Assembly: GCA_001910725.1 (NCBI GenBank)
Contig: MJGA01000003.1
Location: 2,418,001-2,482,000, forward strand
Direction of reading: 5' to 3'
DNA from: Phanerodontia chrysosporium
Lineage: Eukaryota; Basidiomycota; Agaricomycetes; Polyporales; Phanerochaetaceae
Length of the DNA stretch: 64,000 bases
Shown here: piece by piece, positions 47,638 through 58,342 of the stretch
How positions within the stretch are numbered: the stretch's first letter is position 1
Layout: each line of letters starts with the position of its first letter
Notes under the pieces: generated by a model
Database searches by the model: none
What the model was told of the DNA's origin: nothing
Seen by the model: the letters and a program-made list of their open reading frames with translations, nothing else
Position numbers and translations under genes: made by a program

Positions 47638-48166
47638 TGATGCTGCTGCTGCAGGTGCAGCTGGAGCTGCATGTACTGCAGCCATGTCACGAAGGCCTGC
47701 TGCAGGACCGGATTGGATGGTGCCTGCTGGGTCGGCAGCTGGTGCATCGGCGGTGGCTGCTGCTGCGCTATCTGGGGCATATTCGGGATGTGGGGGAATG
47801 ATGGCATCTGGGTTTGCAACCCCTGGTGTTCGTCGCTCATCGCAAGGATAGATCTCAAGAACTCTTCGTCCTCGAAGTCGGATAGCGAGGGAGTGAATAG
47901 GTCTGCGGCAGTACTCGGACCAGCTACGGGTGTCGGGTGATACAAGTACTCGAAGGTCTCTGGCGGCTAAGACCGAAGACATGTTAGGAGCCATCATCGC
48001 CTTGCGGAAGTTGATTGCCAGGTGCGGCGCTCACCCTGTGACTCGGACCTGGCACTGGGCTGGCGACTGGCTGGCTGTACGATCGGACGCGGCGGCGGTT
48101 TGTGGAGTCGCTCGGCTGCGGAGGGTGGTAGCTGCTCGGATGGTGTGGTGGCTGCCGGTTGTCCAT
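46970..48166 (-). CDS. bZIP transcription factor of the CYS3/MET4 (sulfur-control) type
   Basis: Exons 48166-48035, 47966-47336 and 47280-46970 join to 357 aa. The N-terminus (MDNRQPPHHPSSYHPP) is Pro/Ser-rich. The middle holds a Gln/His-rich block (window 47556-47682) suggestive of an activation domain. The C-terminal bZIP has the basic region RRRNTAAS|ARFRVKKKQ, split by intron 2, followed by a leucine zipper with heptads through DLSGRVEELEREAAEL and WLKEIV. The basic-region pattern N-TAAS-ARFR is shared with fungal CYS3/MET4-like regulators of sulfur assimilation; that function is inferred from the family only. Divergent from NPL4 with 477 bp between the starts. Confidence 0.9.
47556..47682 (-). 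repeat. Gln/His codon repeat (CAG/CAC/CAA) in the bZIP gene
   Basis: Read on the coding strand this is a run of CAG, CAA and CAC codons giving QQQHQQQHQQHQQQQ and neighbouring Gln-rich segments. It is likely length-variable between strains. Confidence 0.75.
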
Positions 48167-48643
48167 CGAACGCGCCAGTTATAGGATCCGCACAGCAATT
48201 ATACCGCCCGACGAAGGAGCACACCGGTGTCCAAGGTTGGGAGAGTTAACGTTGAGAAGGGGCGGGATGGTCCTCGAATAGCTGGCGTCCATCCCTCGCA
48301 ACTCTTGGTTCTGATAGCGATACTTGGGCTAATTTCCAATATTTCCCTGTTCAAGAGCGCGTTCGTGTGCTCTATACAAATAGAAGGTCGATGGTGTGCT
48401 GCAGACGGCAGGACCTCCGGAGGTTGCGTGCAGCTCGACTGAACGTTCGCAATACGGCCCTGGAATGGCGACAGCTGAATTTCAGCTCGCGTAAGCGCCC
48501 ATACGCGAACACCACGGTATCCAAATCCGGAAGCCGGTCCACACGTGGTGATTAGTCAGCAAACATGACCGACACGCGTCATCCAATTTGGACGCGTCAG
48601 CTCAACGAGTGACATCAATCTACCAACAACACACGCTGCCGCG
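48167..48643. promoter_or_regulatory. Divergent promoter region, bZIP regulator and NPL4
   Basis: 477 bp between two divergent start codons. A CCAAT element occurs near 48583. No gene is seen within it. Confidence 0.5.
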
Positions 48644-50943
48644 ATGGTATGTCTTGAAAAACATACGCACAACCACGACTGAACCAACCCCCCACCCAGC
48701 TCGTCAGGATACGCTCGAAAGATGGCAACTTTCGTTTCGAGTTCGCCCCGTCTGCAGATACAGCGGACCTCGTAGCCAAGGTTGGCCCCTTCTTACCTCG
48801 GCCTGCGGATTCACCATAACACCTCATTCTTGCATAGATACTCGAAACTGCACAGGATGCTGATCCCAACACGCTCACCATCTCCAATCAGCCACGAGGC
48901 AACGAGGTCCTCGTTTCGACGTTGAAGGGCAGAAGTCTGGAGTCTCTAGGCATCAAGTGCGTCTTCATCTCGTCCTACACTACCGTTTCGCTTAGCCGTG
49001 CAGGCATGGAGACTTGCTCTTTGTAGGCTATCAGCCAAAGCCTGCCGCGTCAACAAGCCAGCCGGAGCCGCCGCAAGCCCCTCAGGCCGCGGCAGCTGTT
49101 GCGGCCAAACGCCCTTGGGAAGTCGTGCAGGAAGACCCAGTCGACACCTACTGGCGATCCAAGGATGGGATGATTCCGCGCGGCCGCGACTCCCATTTCT
49201 GTAAGCACGGTGCCAACGCTATGTGCGACCATTGTATGCCCCTCGAGCCCTATGATCAGGCGTACCACACGGAGCACAACATCAAGCACCTGTCGTACCA
49301 TGCATACCTGCGCAAGCTTGCACCCAAGGGCTCTGCAATGACGACGTCTAGCGCAACACTCCCTCCGCTCGAGCCGTCGAATTACAAAGTAAAGGTGCCC
49401 TGTCCCACTGGGCACCCGAGCTGGCCCAAGGGTGTTTGTACGGCCTGCCAGCCGTCCGCGATCACGTTACAGAGCCAGCCGTTCCGTATGGTAGACCATC
49501 TGGAAATCGCTTCCCCGGACATCATCCAAAGGTTCCTTGAGGCCTGGCGCAAGACCGGCCTCCAGCGCTTCGGATGGCTCATCGGGCATTACGAGCCCTA
49601 TCCAGACGTGCCTATGGGCGTGAAGGCTGTCGTGGAGGCCATCCACGAACCGCCTCAGGAGGGCGAGCTAGACGGTTTGTCACTGGGCCTGCCCTGGGAG
49701 GACGAGCCAAGAATCAAGGAGCTCGCAAAGCACGCCTCGACACCACTCACAATTGTCGGATACATATTTACGGACCTCGTTCCAGAGCCTGAGGACCGTA
49801 CAAAGACCCAGTACAGGCGGCATCCGCAGTCGTTCTACCTCTCGTGCCTCGAAGCGATCTTTGCGGCACATGTCCAGCTGCAGAATCCGACGCCGTCAAA
49901 GTCGTCGACATCAGGTTACTTCAGCTCACGCATGGTTACAGCTGTCTTGACCGGCACCGAAGAGGGAGGCATTGATGTCGCGGCGTACCAGGTCTCGGAG
50001 CAGGCGTGTGCGATGGTAGAAGCGGACATGATCGAGGCGAGCGTCGACCCCGGTATCGTACGTGTCAAGGAGGAGGACAGGTCGGAAGACTCGGCACGAT
50101 ACATCCCCGACGTTTTCTTCCGGTATAAGAACGAGTATGGCCTCGAGGTAAAGAAGACCGCGAAGCCTGCGTTCCCTGTAGAGTACCTGATTGTCAATGT
50201 GAGTTACGCTCGATACTTTCCAATAATGTGCTGCTTACGACATCTATAGGTATCTCACGGCTTCCCACAAGAACCGCGGCCGTTGTTCCAGTCAGCAAAA
50301 CTCATCGAGAATCGCCCCGGACTCGAGGATCAATCAACAGAACGACTTGTCAGGGATCTCGCAGGCATCAGAGCGCCCGACATCCTCCCTGGTGAGGGTA
50401 TGACGCAACAGCGTCGAGACCTCGCAGCGTGGCTGAGCGACTGGCATCTTATCGCTTTCCTTGGTACTACTCAACTTGTGTCGCAGGTATGACGGTTCAT
50501 CTCAGCCGTCATACCGTCGTCTATTAACTATTCGACTCAGGATGACATGAAGGTCTTTCTGCGTGCAGCATCGTCTCCAAAAGTGCTGGAGGACCCGTCC
50601 GTCCTGGACAGCGTCGTCACGACAGAGAGCTGGCAGACGCTCATGACGTTCACCCGGGAGATGGCCCGTAAGCGTACTTTCCTCTCTCATACCTAACTTC
50701 CCCACTCATGGCGCCTGATCTCCAGCTGCCCGTCCCACGACGTCGGCGCCTGCGCAAGCTGGAACGTCCATGGATGAGGACATCCCTGCGGAATATTACG
50801 AGCAGATCGCGCGCGAGCAGGCCGAGAGTGCGGCCGCTGGCGGCGGAGCGGCTGCTACGGGCATCAGGATCTGCCCGCACTGCACGTTCGAGAACACACA
50901 CAGCGGCACGGACTGCGAGATTTGCGGGTTGCCGCTGCAATAG
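48644..50943 (+). CDS. NPL4: Nuclear protein localization protein 4, p97/Cdc48 cofactor
   Basis: With Ufd1, NPL4 recruits Cdc48/p97 to ubiquitylated substrates (ERAD, chromatin extraction). Exons: 48644-48646 (the ATG only), 48700-48780, 48838-48956, 49004-50198, 50250-50486, 50541-50667 and 50726-50943, giving 659 aa in frame. The N-terminal ubiquitin-like domain begins LVRIRSKDGNFRFEF. A zinc-binding block has CKHG..CDHC and CPTGHPSWPKGVCTAC. The MPN-like domain is recognised by FGWLIGHYEPYPDVPMG and lacks a metalloprotease JAMM signature, as expected. The C-terminus carries an NZF-type zinc finger CPHCTF...CEIC (CX2CX10CX2C), present in metazoan NPL4 and, to my knowledge, absent from the budding yeast protein. 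Start chosen because only the acceptor at 48699|48700 restores the family N-terminus. Confidence 0.96.
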
Positions 50944-51298
50944 AGCACGAGGATACAAGAGACGAATGTACACCTAGTTTGGTATTGAACGTGAAAATCC
51001 GACACGCGATCCTCGTGTGATTATGTTTGTTCGAGGAGTCTGAAATCGAGCAGATTGTTGCATCTGTGCCGTTGTCAAGGAAGCCAAATATGCCGTGATT
51101 GCAATGGAACGCGTCGTAGTGCATGGTCAAGTGTATGGACGCCACACATAGTGGACGTGACCCAATCACAAGTTGCTCTATCCTGATTTCTCGACTGTCG
51201 CAAGTGGAAAACCAGCCTTGGCTTGTCGAACTTGAAACATCTCTTAAAAAAGCAAAATCTAGTAATCTACTAGCGAGAGCTCAAAAAATGAGAGGAAA
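50944..51298. other. Intergenic, NPL4 3' region
   Basis: About 355 bp, AT-richer, holding the NPL4 3' UTR and the downstream flank of the minus-strand tRNA. Nothing else is recognised. Confidence 0.5.
51283..51288 (-). terminator. Pol III terminator of tRNA-Gln copy 2
   Basis: A6 on the plus strand, i.e. T6 ten bases downstream of the minus-strand tRNA. Confidence 0.7.
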
Positions 51299-51376
51299 GG
51301 CGCTACCAGGGCTCGAACCTGGGTTTTGGGAATTTGGCATCAGAATCCCAAGTGATAACCACTACACTATAGCGCC
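51299..51376 (-). tRNA. tRNA-Gln (anticodon CTG) with a 7-nt intron, copy 2
   Basis: Same cloverleaf and identical exon bases as the copy at 9899-9976 (acceptor GGCGCTA/TAGCGCC, anticodon stem TGGGA/TCCCA). The inferred intron is TGCCAAA in place of AATCAAA. The flanks differ from the other copies, apart from a few bases next to the acceptor stem. Confidence 0.92.
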
Positions 51377-52093
51377 GTTGACAATGTGCGTTATAGGTGC
51401 ATTATACTTCCAATGGATTGCCACGAACTCAAACCCGCATTTTCCCGCCTTGGCAATGAGGCCATCGACCTGTCGAACGCATCTGCAAAATGCTGCATGG
51501 AACATGAACGTATGAGCAAGCGAAATCCCGATACCAGTCAGGATATGCAATGTCATTCAGTACTCGCTCGCGGCACACTCGCCGCTTCCGCAGTGGCGGG
51601 TCATTGCGCCCATGACCCTTCTAAGCTTCGAATTCGGCGCGAGACAAGTCCAGGGTATCGTTATAACGTGCAGTGTCCTCCCCCAGTAACACGTGTGTAG
51701 TTGTCTGCTGACACGATCTGCGTTATAACAGTCAGGTCGCGCTCTCCTGAGCGCTGCACATTGCACTCGGCCAGATTGCCCGCACCCGACGACGCGCAGT
51801 CAGCAATCGAGCTTGAGCTGCACTGGTTCCTGCCAAGAATGGGTATCAACCCTCCCGATTTATCTCGGAGGAGGCCAGCATGCCGCACATTCCCGCCCTG
51901 GCTCCTTGTTTCAAGGGTTGGAGACTTGGAATGACTTCACTCGATGACTCCAACGTAATTACAGGACCCTCCCAACGGCGCGCATCGTGAACTTGGCAGC
52001 CATACAGCGAGAAAATTATTGCTTATATACACATGGGGAGCCTTGCAAGGTAGCCGCTAATACCCTGCCTCGATCGAAACGATACGATACGAT
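51377..52093. other. Intergenic, no gene recognised
   Basis: About 715 bp upstream of the MFS transporter. No motif-bearing ORF or RNA is seen. Confidence 0.5.
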
Positions 52094-54337
52094 ATGCCAG
52101 CGCCAGACATCCTACGGGATTCATTCATTGGACAGCTCATCTACTATGGGTCTGGTCGCCACCTACTCAGGTATCCTGAAGAACGACCTGGCTTCGAGTT
52201 GCCACCCCATTACTTCGCCCATCCGAACGAGAAGACCGCGCCGGTGCAGTCGCCGGATAGGGCCGACTCACCACTATCTTGTCGTGGCTCACGCAGCGCG
52301 TCATCTCTGAATCAAACGCTACGAGAAGACGCTCCTCACCACGACCTTGAGCGCGAGCGACCACGCACTATTATTGAGCGAGAGAGCTCTCAGGCTCGAG
52401 AGGTTCTTCACGTACACGGAAGAGACGCGGCGAAGGTAGAGGAGGCGGAGGAGGAAGAGATGAAGATGTCTGTAACCGTCGATTGGTATGGGCCGGATGA
52501 CCCCGAATACCCTGGTAATGTGAGTTGCACTTTCAATGGATCGGTGGCTAGTGACATCAACCAACTCATCTAGTGGTCTTTGGCAAACGAGTTTTTGTCA
52601 CCTTTCAGATAGGTTGGCTCACTTTCGCGATCTATATCGGATCGGCTCTCTATGCTCCTGGCATACAAGATATATCCCAGAAGTTCGGAATCTCAACTGT
52701 GGCAGCTTCCCTGGGCATCACGATGTTCGTCCTTGGTTACGCCACAGGACCGGTTAGTGATGCTTGCGGCAGCCCTGCGTCTCTGCTAACGATGGCGGTA
52801 GATGATCCTCTCACCTCTGAGTGAAATACCCCAATTTGGTCGCGCAGCAGTCTACATGGTCACGATGCTCATCTTCGTTCTGCTCCAAATACCAACTGCG
52901 CTTGCGAAGAACCTTGGCGCTCTGCTCCCGCTGCGCTTCCTGGCTGGCTTCGTGGGTTCGCCTTCATTGGCCACCGGTGGCGCGAGTCTCGCGGACATGT
53001 GGGCGCCCGCAGACCGAGTCGTTGTCATCGGCGTTTGGAGTCTAGCGGGAATGTGCGGCCCCGTACTCGGCCCAACCTTGGGTGGGTTCGCGACACAGGC
53101 TGAGGGCTGGACATGGACCATTTGGATTCTGCTTTGGCTCTCTGGAACAAGTTGGGTTTTCCTTGCCCTTACAATGCCCGAGACATCGTCGCAGACGTAG
53201 GCAACAATCCGCATACTCCGACCATACGTCAGGCTGATGGTGTTATGCAGAATCTTGTACCGCCGTGCAGTGCGCCTCCGCCGTCTCACCGGCAACCCTA
53301 ATCTGAGGACTCAGGCGGAGATCGAAGCGGCTAACATGACGATGAACGAGATGGCGATGATGACTTTGGTGCGGCCCTTCCTCTTGGGCTTCCGCGAGCC
53401 CATTGTTGCGTTCTGGAATATCTATCTTGGGATGCTATACGGTACGCCACCCATCGCGAGGAGAGTGTCGGAGGCTCAGGCGGGGCTGCAGGCATTCTGT
53501 ACTGCTTCATCGCGTCGTTCGACGTCGTCTTTATTGAGCATCACCACTTCAACTTGGCGCAGAACGGCCTTGCGTTCTTGGTGTGTTTCACGCCCTCTTA
53601 CTGTATACTGGTGGTCAAGACAGCCGCAGGGTATCGTCATCGGCGGCATCCTTGGGTTCTTTGGCTTCTTACCATGGGCAGTATATTCTCTCAAATCGAA
53701 GTTCGCCAATAACAGTACGTAGGTTCCACCTGTATATCACCGTCTCTCTAAACAACCGTCCATAGCCTTCGTGCCAGAGGACAGGCTACCACCCGCATTC
53801 TTCGGCGCGATCTTCTTTCCGGTATGTCAACGACCTTATTCGAAACAAGAAGGTTCCTGACTATCTTGCTGCAGGTATCGCTCTTCTGGTTTGGCTGGAC
53901 GAGTGCTTCGACCGTTCCCTGGATCGTACCTATCATGGCATCTGGGCTCTGGGCCATGAGTGCGTTCTACCTATTCCAAGCCGGCATGAAGTAGGTCACG
54001 TTTGATACCTACATAAATCGTTCAAGAATTAACACCGGCTGCGCCCAGCTACCTAGCGGACTGCTATCCACGCTACGTTGCATCTGTGCTTGCGAGCAAC
54101 GACCTTTTTCGCTCCTGCGTCGGTGCGGCCTTCCCACTATTCAGTACCGCATTCTTCCACAACGTCGGCGTGGGTCCTGCGTTGAGCATCATCGGTGGCA
54201 TTGGCATCTTAGCGATCCCGATCCCTTTCGTACTGTAAGTATATCAACCGGCTATTGCTGTGTAGCGCACAGCTAAAACGCTTGTCAGCTATCGATACGG
54301 CCACATCATCCGCTCCTGGTCTAAGTTCGCAGACTAA
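52094..54337 (+). CDS. MFS drug:H+ antiporter (DHA1 type) with one apparent frame break
   Basis: A proton-coupled exporter of the fungal DHA1 group. Exons: 52094-52519, 52574-52752, 52802-53196, 53251-53441, 53492-53580, 53630-53714, 53766-53821, 53875-53990, 54049-54234 and 54289-54337. With one restored base they sum to 590 aa. A cytosolic N-terminus (about 145 residues, Arg/Glu-rich) leads into TM1 (FVTFQIGWLTFAIYIGSALY), then motif region GPMILSPLSEIPQFGR, LRFLAGFVGSPSLATGGASL, and the antiporter motif C-like GPVLGPTLGGFA. The second bundle includes PPAFFGAIFFPVSLFWFGW and NYLADCYPRY. It ends YGHIIRSWSKFAD. At the exon 1/2 joint the canonical AAT|GTGAGT donor requires one extra T in the T3 run at 52579-52581 to give NWSFGKRVF. 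Substrates are unknown; drug, toxin or polyamine export are typical. Confidence 0.9.
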
Positions 54338-54932
54338 CATTGACAAGAAAGTCCTGCACAAGCGACTACGCATGATTCCTGTGGCATCTCACCTTCTCCG
54401 GATCGTTAAGTTGGACAAATGCATCTGTCTCCAATCCCACGTACCCACTAGGTACCGCTGCGAGATTTTTCGGGGGTAGACAGGCATGTAAGCTTGTGTG
54501 ACCCCTACGCGCCGGCCAACATATCCTGCTTCATAAGCTAGATACACAGAGAAGTCGTGCCCGTCATGGGATGCGCAAGCCGGTGCGCCGCACCGGAGAC
54601 CGATCCCTGAAACCCACCATCGAGCGCCCAAGCTGCGCCACATACGAACGCCACACGACACTGATAACGTTAGGGGACTACTGCGATGCGGTAGAACGTA
54701 TGTATTCATAAATCCAGATGTGTTCCATAAGTTATGTAGTTGAGGATAGTTGGGTACTACACTACTATGTCAACATCGACATGGGAAAAAGGCGAGTCCG
54801 TACGAAAAACGGAAGAGGTAGAAGGGCGTTAGAATTCGTGACTGTGAGACTCAAGGAGAGAGAGAAAAACCGTGCAGGTAACGGAAGGAGAGTAACTGGA
54901 ATAAATCCCATCTAAGAGTAAAAGCAGTAACC
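54338..54932. other. Convergent 3' intergenic region
   Basis: 595 bp between the MFS stop and the Nudix stop. No gene is recognised. Confidence 0.5.
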
Positions 54933-56533
54933 TCATACCCCGCGCGCAAAGAGGAACCAACCACCAAGGAGCAGGCCGACGAGAAGGAAGATGCCGCGGA
55001 CGACAATAACTACCACCAACGCTTTGCGCACCGCGGCGTAGAATGTGTTGAGGGCAGAGCCCGTCCAATTAATCCTGCGATCGTTGGTGCCGCCTGCGCG
55101 GACGCTGGCCTCCCAACCGCGGACGACTTCGCGGTAGCGCTTTCCGAAGACCCAAATCCAAAAGTTGACATCCGGATAGGAGAAGCGCGGGAACACGCTG
55201 GTTAGGCTTGGGGCAAGAACAGGCGCGCCGCTAAGCACGAGCTCTGCGTCTGGTGGGACAAGGGCGCTAGGGGTGGCTCCTCGGGTATTCGAGGTCATGT
55301 AAGCGAGGAAGTCGAGCGTCATGCCGAGCGAGAGGCCCCAAAGCTTCAATTCTTCATGCCGGCGTTGTCTTTGAACGCTTGCATGTGAGCGAAGCTTCTG
55401 AAGTGAGCCTTGCCGCTTGAGGCCGGTGCCGCCGTTGCGGCCATTTTCCACGAAAGCGCGCTTCTCATCCAACTCGTCATCGGTTTGCGCCTCCGCCGGA
55501 GCAGGATAGACTACGGAGGTATTGGAAGCGTCGATGCTGATGGCAGGGAAGTTCATGTTGCCAACGAGCACGCGTACCAGCAGGCGTAGCAGTGGCGAGT
55601 GACGTGGCGCGAGGCGTGAGGACGCATCGACTGTGACGCTTGACCAGCGGGGCTTAGGCTCGCTTAGGCCAGAGCTCCAGCCTTTCTTTTTGCTCTTGTC
55701 GAGGAGCATAGCGGCGAGGTCACTAGGTACGAGCTCGCTCAACGGCACCCAGTGCATAGTAGTACCCGGGCAGGATCAACGGCGGTTGTCTGCGGGGTAA
55801 GCTGAAGGAAGACGTAGGGAGAGAGGATCATAAGCAGGCGTTTCCCAAGAGAGGTGGTAATTTCGCGATCGTCGAGTTGACCGATGGGGGCATAGGCGGA
55901 CTCCGCGAGGTCGAGGCCGATCTCCTCCCAAGTTTGGCGCATGGCAGTGTACATGCCTCCTTCATCACCCTCCTCCGTACGTCCACCTGCAGCATGATGA
56001 GACTATCGCAATATATGATAAAGAATCCGTTACACACCAGGGAAGGCAAGGTGAGCCTCTCTTGCGTGACCCGACTCATTCATGCGACCTCCATCCGAGC
56101 TCTCTTGCGGGTTCTCTCTTCGGAGGAAAAGAATCTCAGGTCGCGCACCCGGAGCGCGCACCCAGTCTAGCTGAAAGAACTCATTGATGTCGGTAGTCTG
56201 TGGCTGCGACGATAAGGGGCCAGCTCCAGAAGACGTAGGGTAGGAAGGCGGGGGTGCAATGCGGATGATGAGTGCAACGGCAGCTCGCCTAGGCTCTGCA
56301 AACCACACAAAGGATATGTTGCTTCGGTCAAACTAAATTCCAAGCGAAAGAGGGTTCTGATACGAACGAGTAGCGGGTGAGGCAATGACCCTGGGAGGAG
56401 TCGAGCGTATCTGTATGAGAGCTCGGGAGAGGAGAGGGATAATGGACTCTTGTTCTGTTGAACAGTGTGCGGCTTAGAGCATGCAGCAGGTAAGGAAGGA
56501 AAGAGCCACGGTACCTTTGACGACGTCGGACAT
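54933..56533 (-). CDS. PCD1: Nudix hydrolase, CoA-diphosphatase (PCD1/NUDT8-like), membrane-tailed, with one apparent frame break
   Basis: Exons 56533-56515, 56454-56368, 56295-56038 and 55986-54933. With one restored base they give 472 aa. Start MSDVVK, then EQESIIPLLSRAL. The UPF0035-like lead-in ILFLRRENPQE...HLAFPGG precedes the Nudix box GGRTEEGDEGG..RQTWEEIGL. The box has Gln where the consensus RE has Glu, and spacing is one residue longer than the consensus, as is common in this subgroup. A long C-terminal half (about 270 residues) unusual for small Nudix enzymes ends with a membrane helix VVVIVVRGIFLLVGLLLGGW. PCD1 enzymes cleave CoA or oxidised CoA to 3',5'-ADP and phosphopantetheine. 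The frame break lies at the CCCGGG at 55765-55770, just before TTMHWVPLSEL. Confidence 0.85.
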
Positions 56534-56692
56534 GGTGGGATAGACGAAGAGGACAGTCCGAAGGCGGCACGCGCAACTCGCTCCAGCCGTTGGGGTTGGG
56601 GAAGATCTTCACCCTCGGAATCTAATCTTATCTCCTATTTTCCTCTACAAGATGTTTTATGATATTTATTTTTAGAATGTCCCCTTGTCAAC

Positions 56693-56770
56693 GGCGCTAT
56701 AGTGTAGTGGTTATCACTTGGGATTCTGATACCAAATTCCCAAAACCCAGGTTCGAGCCCTGGTAGCGCC
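56693..56770 (+). tRNA. tRNA-Gln (anticodon CTG) with a 7-nt intron, copy 3
   Basis: Plus-strand copy with exon bases identical to the other two (GGCGCTATAGTGTAGTGGTT...). The inferred intron is TACCAAA. It lies just upstream (160 bp) of the minus-strand Nudix gene's start, in opposite orientation. Confidence 0.92.
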
Positions 56771-58342
56771 TGAAGTAACTTTTTGCGTATTTTTGCCCGC
56801 TGGAGGCCCGGACGACGAAAAGTAGAAACTTTGAAGTTTCTCGATTTGAGGGCGCACTGAGTGCAGACTAGTGAGCAGTATTGTGTAAGAGTACTGCTTG
56901 AGTCGTACGCCATGGCTGACACGTGTCCGCGCGCATGAGCCACGTCCGTGCGCGGGCGCCTCCCCGCGCGTTCAACCTATAAGATAGACCCAGTCCACTT
57001 CCCTCAGATCGTGACAAAGCGTGACGATCACGTGCAGTAGGGCGGCTTGCCCTTCGCGTGCGCGTGAAGCAGAGGTAGAAAGTCAGCGGAGGCGACAGCG
57101 ACCCCAAGTGGCATTGCTGTACCATGAATATCCAGTATGTAAACAGGTGTAACCATGAACACTCAAATGAGTATGCAGGGGGACCAAGGATGCCATCCCG
57201 CATCCTGAGCCTCCCTGGCAGGGTTCCATGGGCACCAAGCAGTACCAAAACACGCTGCTAGAGGCCATAATTCACTACATGAAAGTAATAGCACAACTCA
57301 ATAGCCTGCTCTGTCCTAGCAGCCACGGGATCCGTCAGCACTGCACCTACCGCAACAACGGGTATTACATAATCGACCTCCCGGAGGCTCGTGCGGACTC
57401 AAAATACACGTCCTGGGAGGAAGTGGGCAAAATCGAGCTTCACAGAAATATTAAAGAGCCTTGCCTCCATTATTCTGTGAAGGTGAATCTTTTTTCCTAT
57501 AGACGACTTTCTCTATTTTGAGCTCGCACACTTCGCCCCCGCCAAATCGGGGCGAAGCGTGACAGATGTCACTCACGTGATACTGAGGAAAGTGGACTGG
57601 GCCTATCTTATAACCGCTGCGCGGATGGACTGCAGTCCCAGGGACTCAAGAGGCAGGCCGTACAGCACACGCCAAAGATCTTCCTGTAAACCCACGCGTT
57701 TTGACGTCTTCGACCGTGGGCTTCAGGTAGATTCTGAACGCGCTGCTGTAGACTTCGTTAAAGGCCCCCTATGTACAGTCCCAGCCTCCCCACAAGAGCG
57801 CTCGAGTCGTCCCTGCTGCCCTTTATATGGTCTTCAAAGAAAAAGACCCCTTCATTTCTAGGAGCATTGCGTCAACCATGGATGTCACACAAGGTTTCTG
57901 CCGCTAGCGGCCTTTCAATAGTGGAGGGCACATCGCACGCGGCACAACATGGATGGTTGCGAAAGTGCGGCGCGACGTCTACACACACCCGACCCGAGTA
58001 CCGGGCGGTGGTCACTGGTGATTTGTTCTATATGGAGGGACGACGGCCTCACCTGTTCCGAAGTTTAAGAGGCTGGAGTCGAGCCTAGTGATGTGTTGGA
58101 GTTCTTTCGCGACACATTAAATACCAACATTTGATTAGCAACAGCGACAGCAATGATCCTAGTACAGGGGTATCCAACGCGTATTAGAACTACAACAGCG
58201 AGTCATAGGTTAGGGGAATCCATGATAAAGGGCGTAAGAATCTTCCAAACGAGCGTGGTATCAATGCTAAAATACATGCGCGACCGCCAAGACCCTGTCG
58301 TGGCGGCACAAGCTAATAGAGACAGGTTGAGGTTGCGTCGGG
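56771..58342. other. Long gene-poor interval
   Basis: 1.57 kb with only short open frames and no recognisable domain. I see no further RNA gene or repeat. Confidence 0.5.
56780..56784 (+). terminator. Pol III terminator of tRNA-Gln copy 3
   Basis: T5 ten bases after the tRNA 3' end. Confidence 0.65.

Noticed and set aside
17109..54337. Secondary-metabolite or toxin biosynthetic cluster (ABC, MFS, 2OG oxygenase)
   Set aside because: No core synthase (PKS, NRPS, terpene cyclase) or P450 is present, and housekeeping genes are interspersed.
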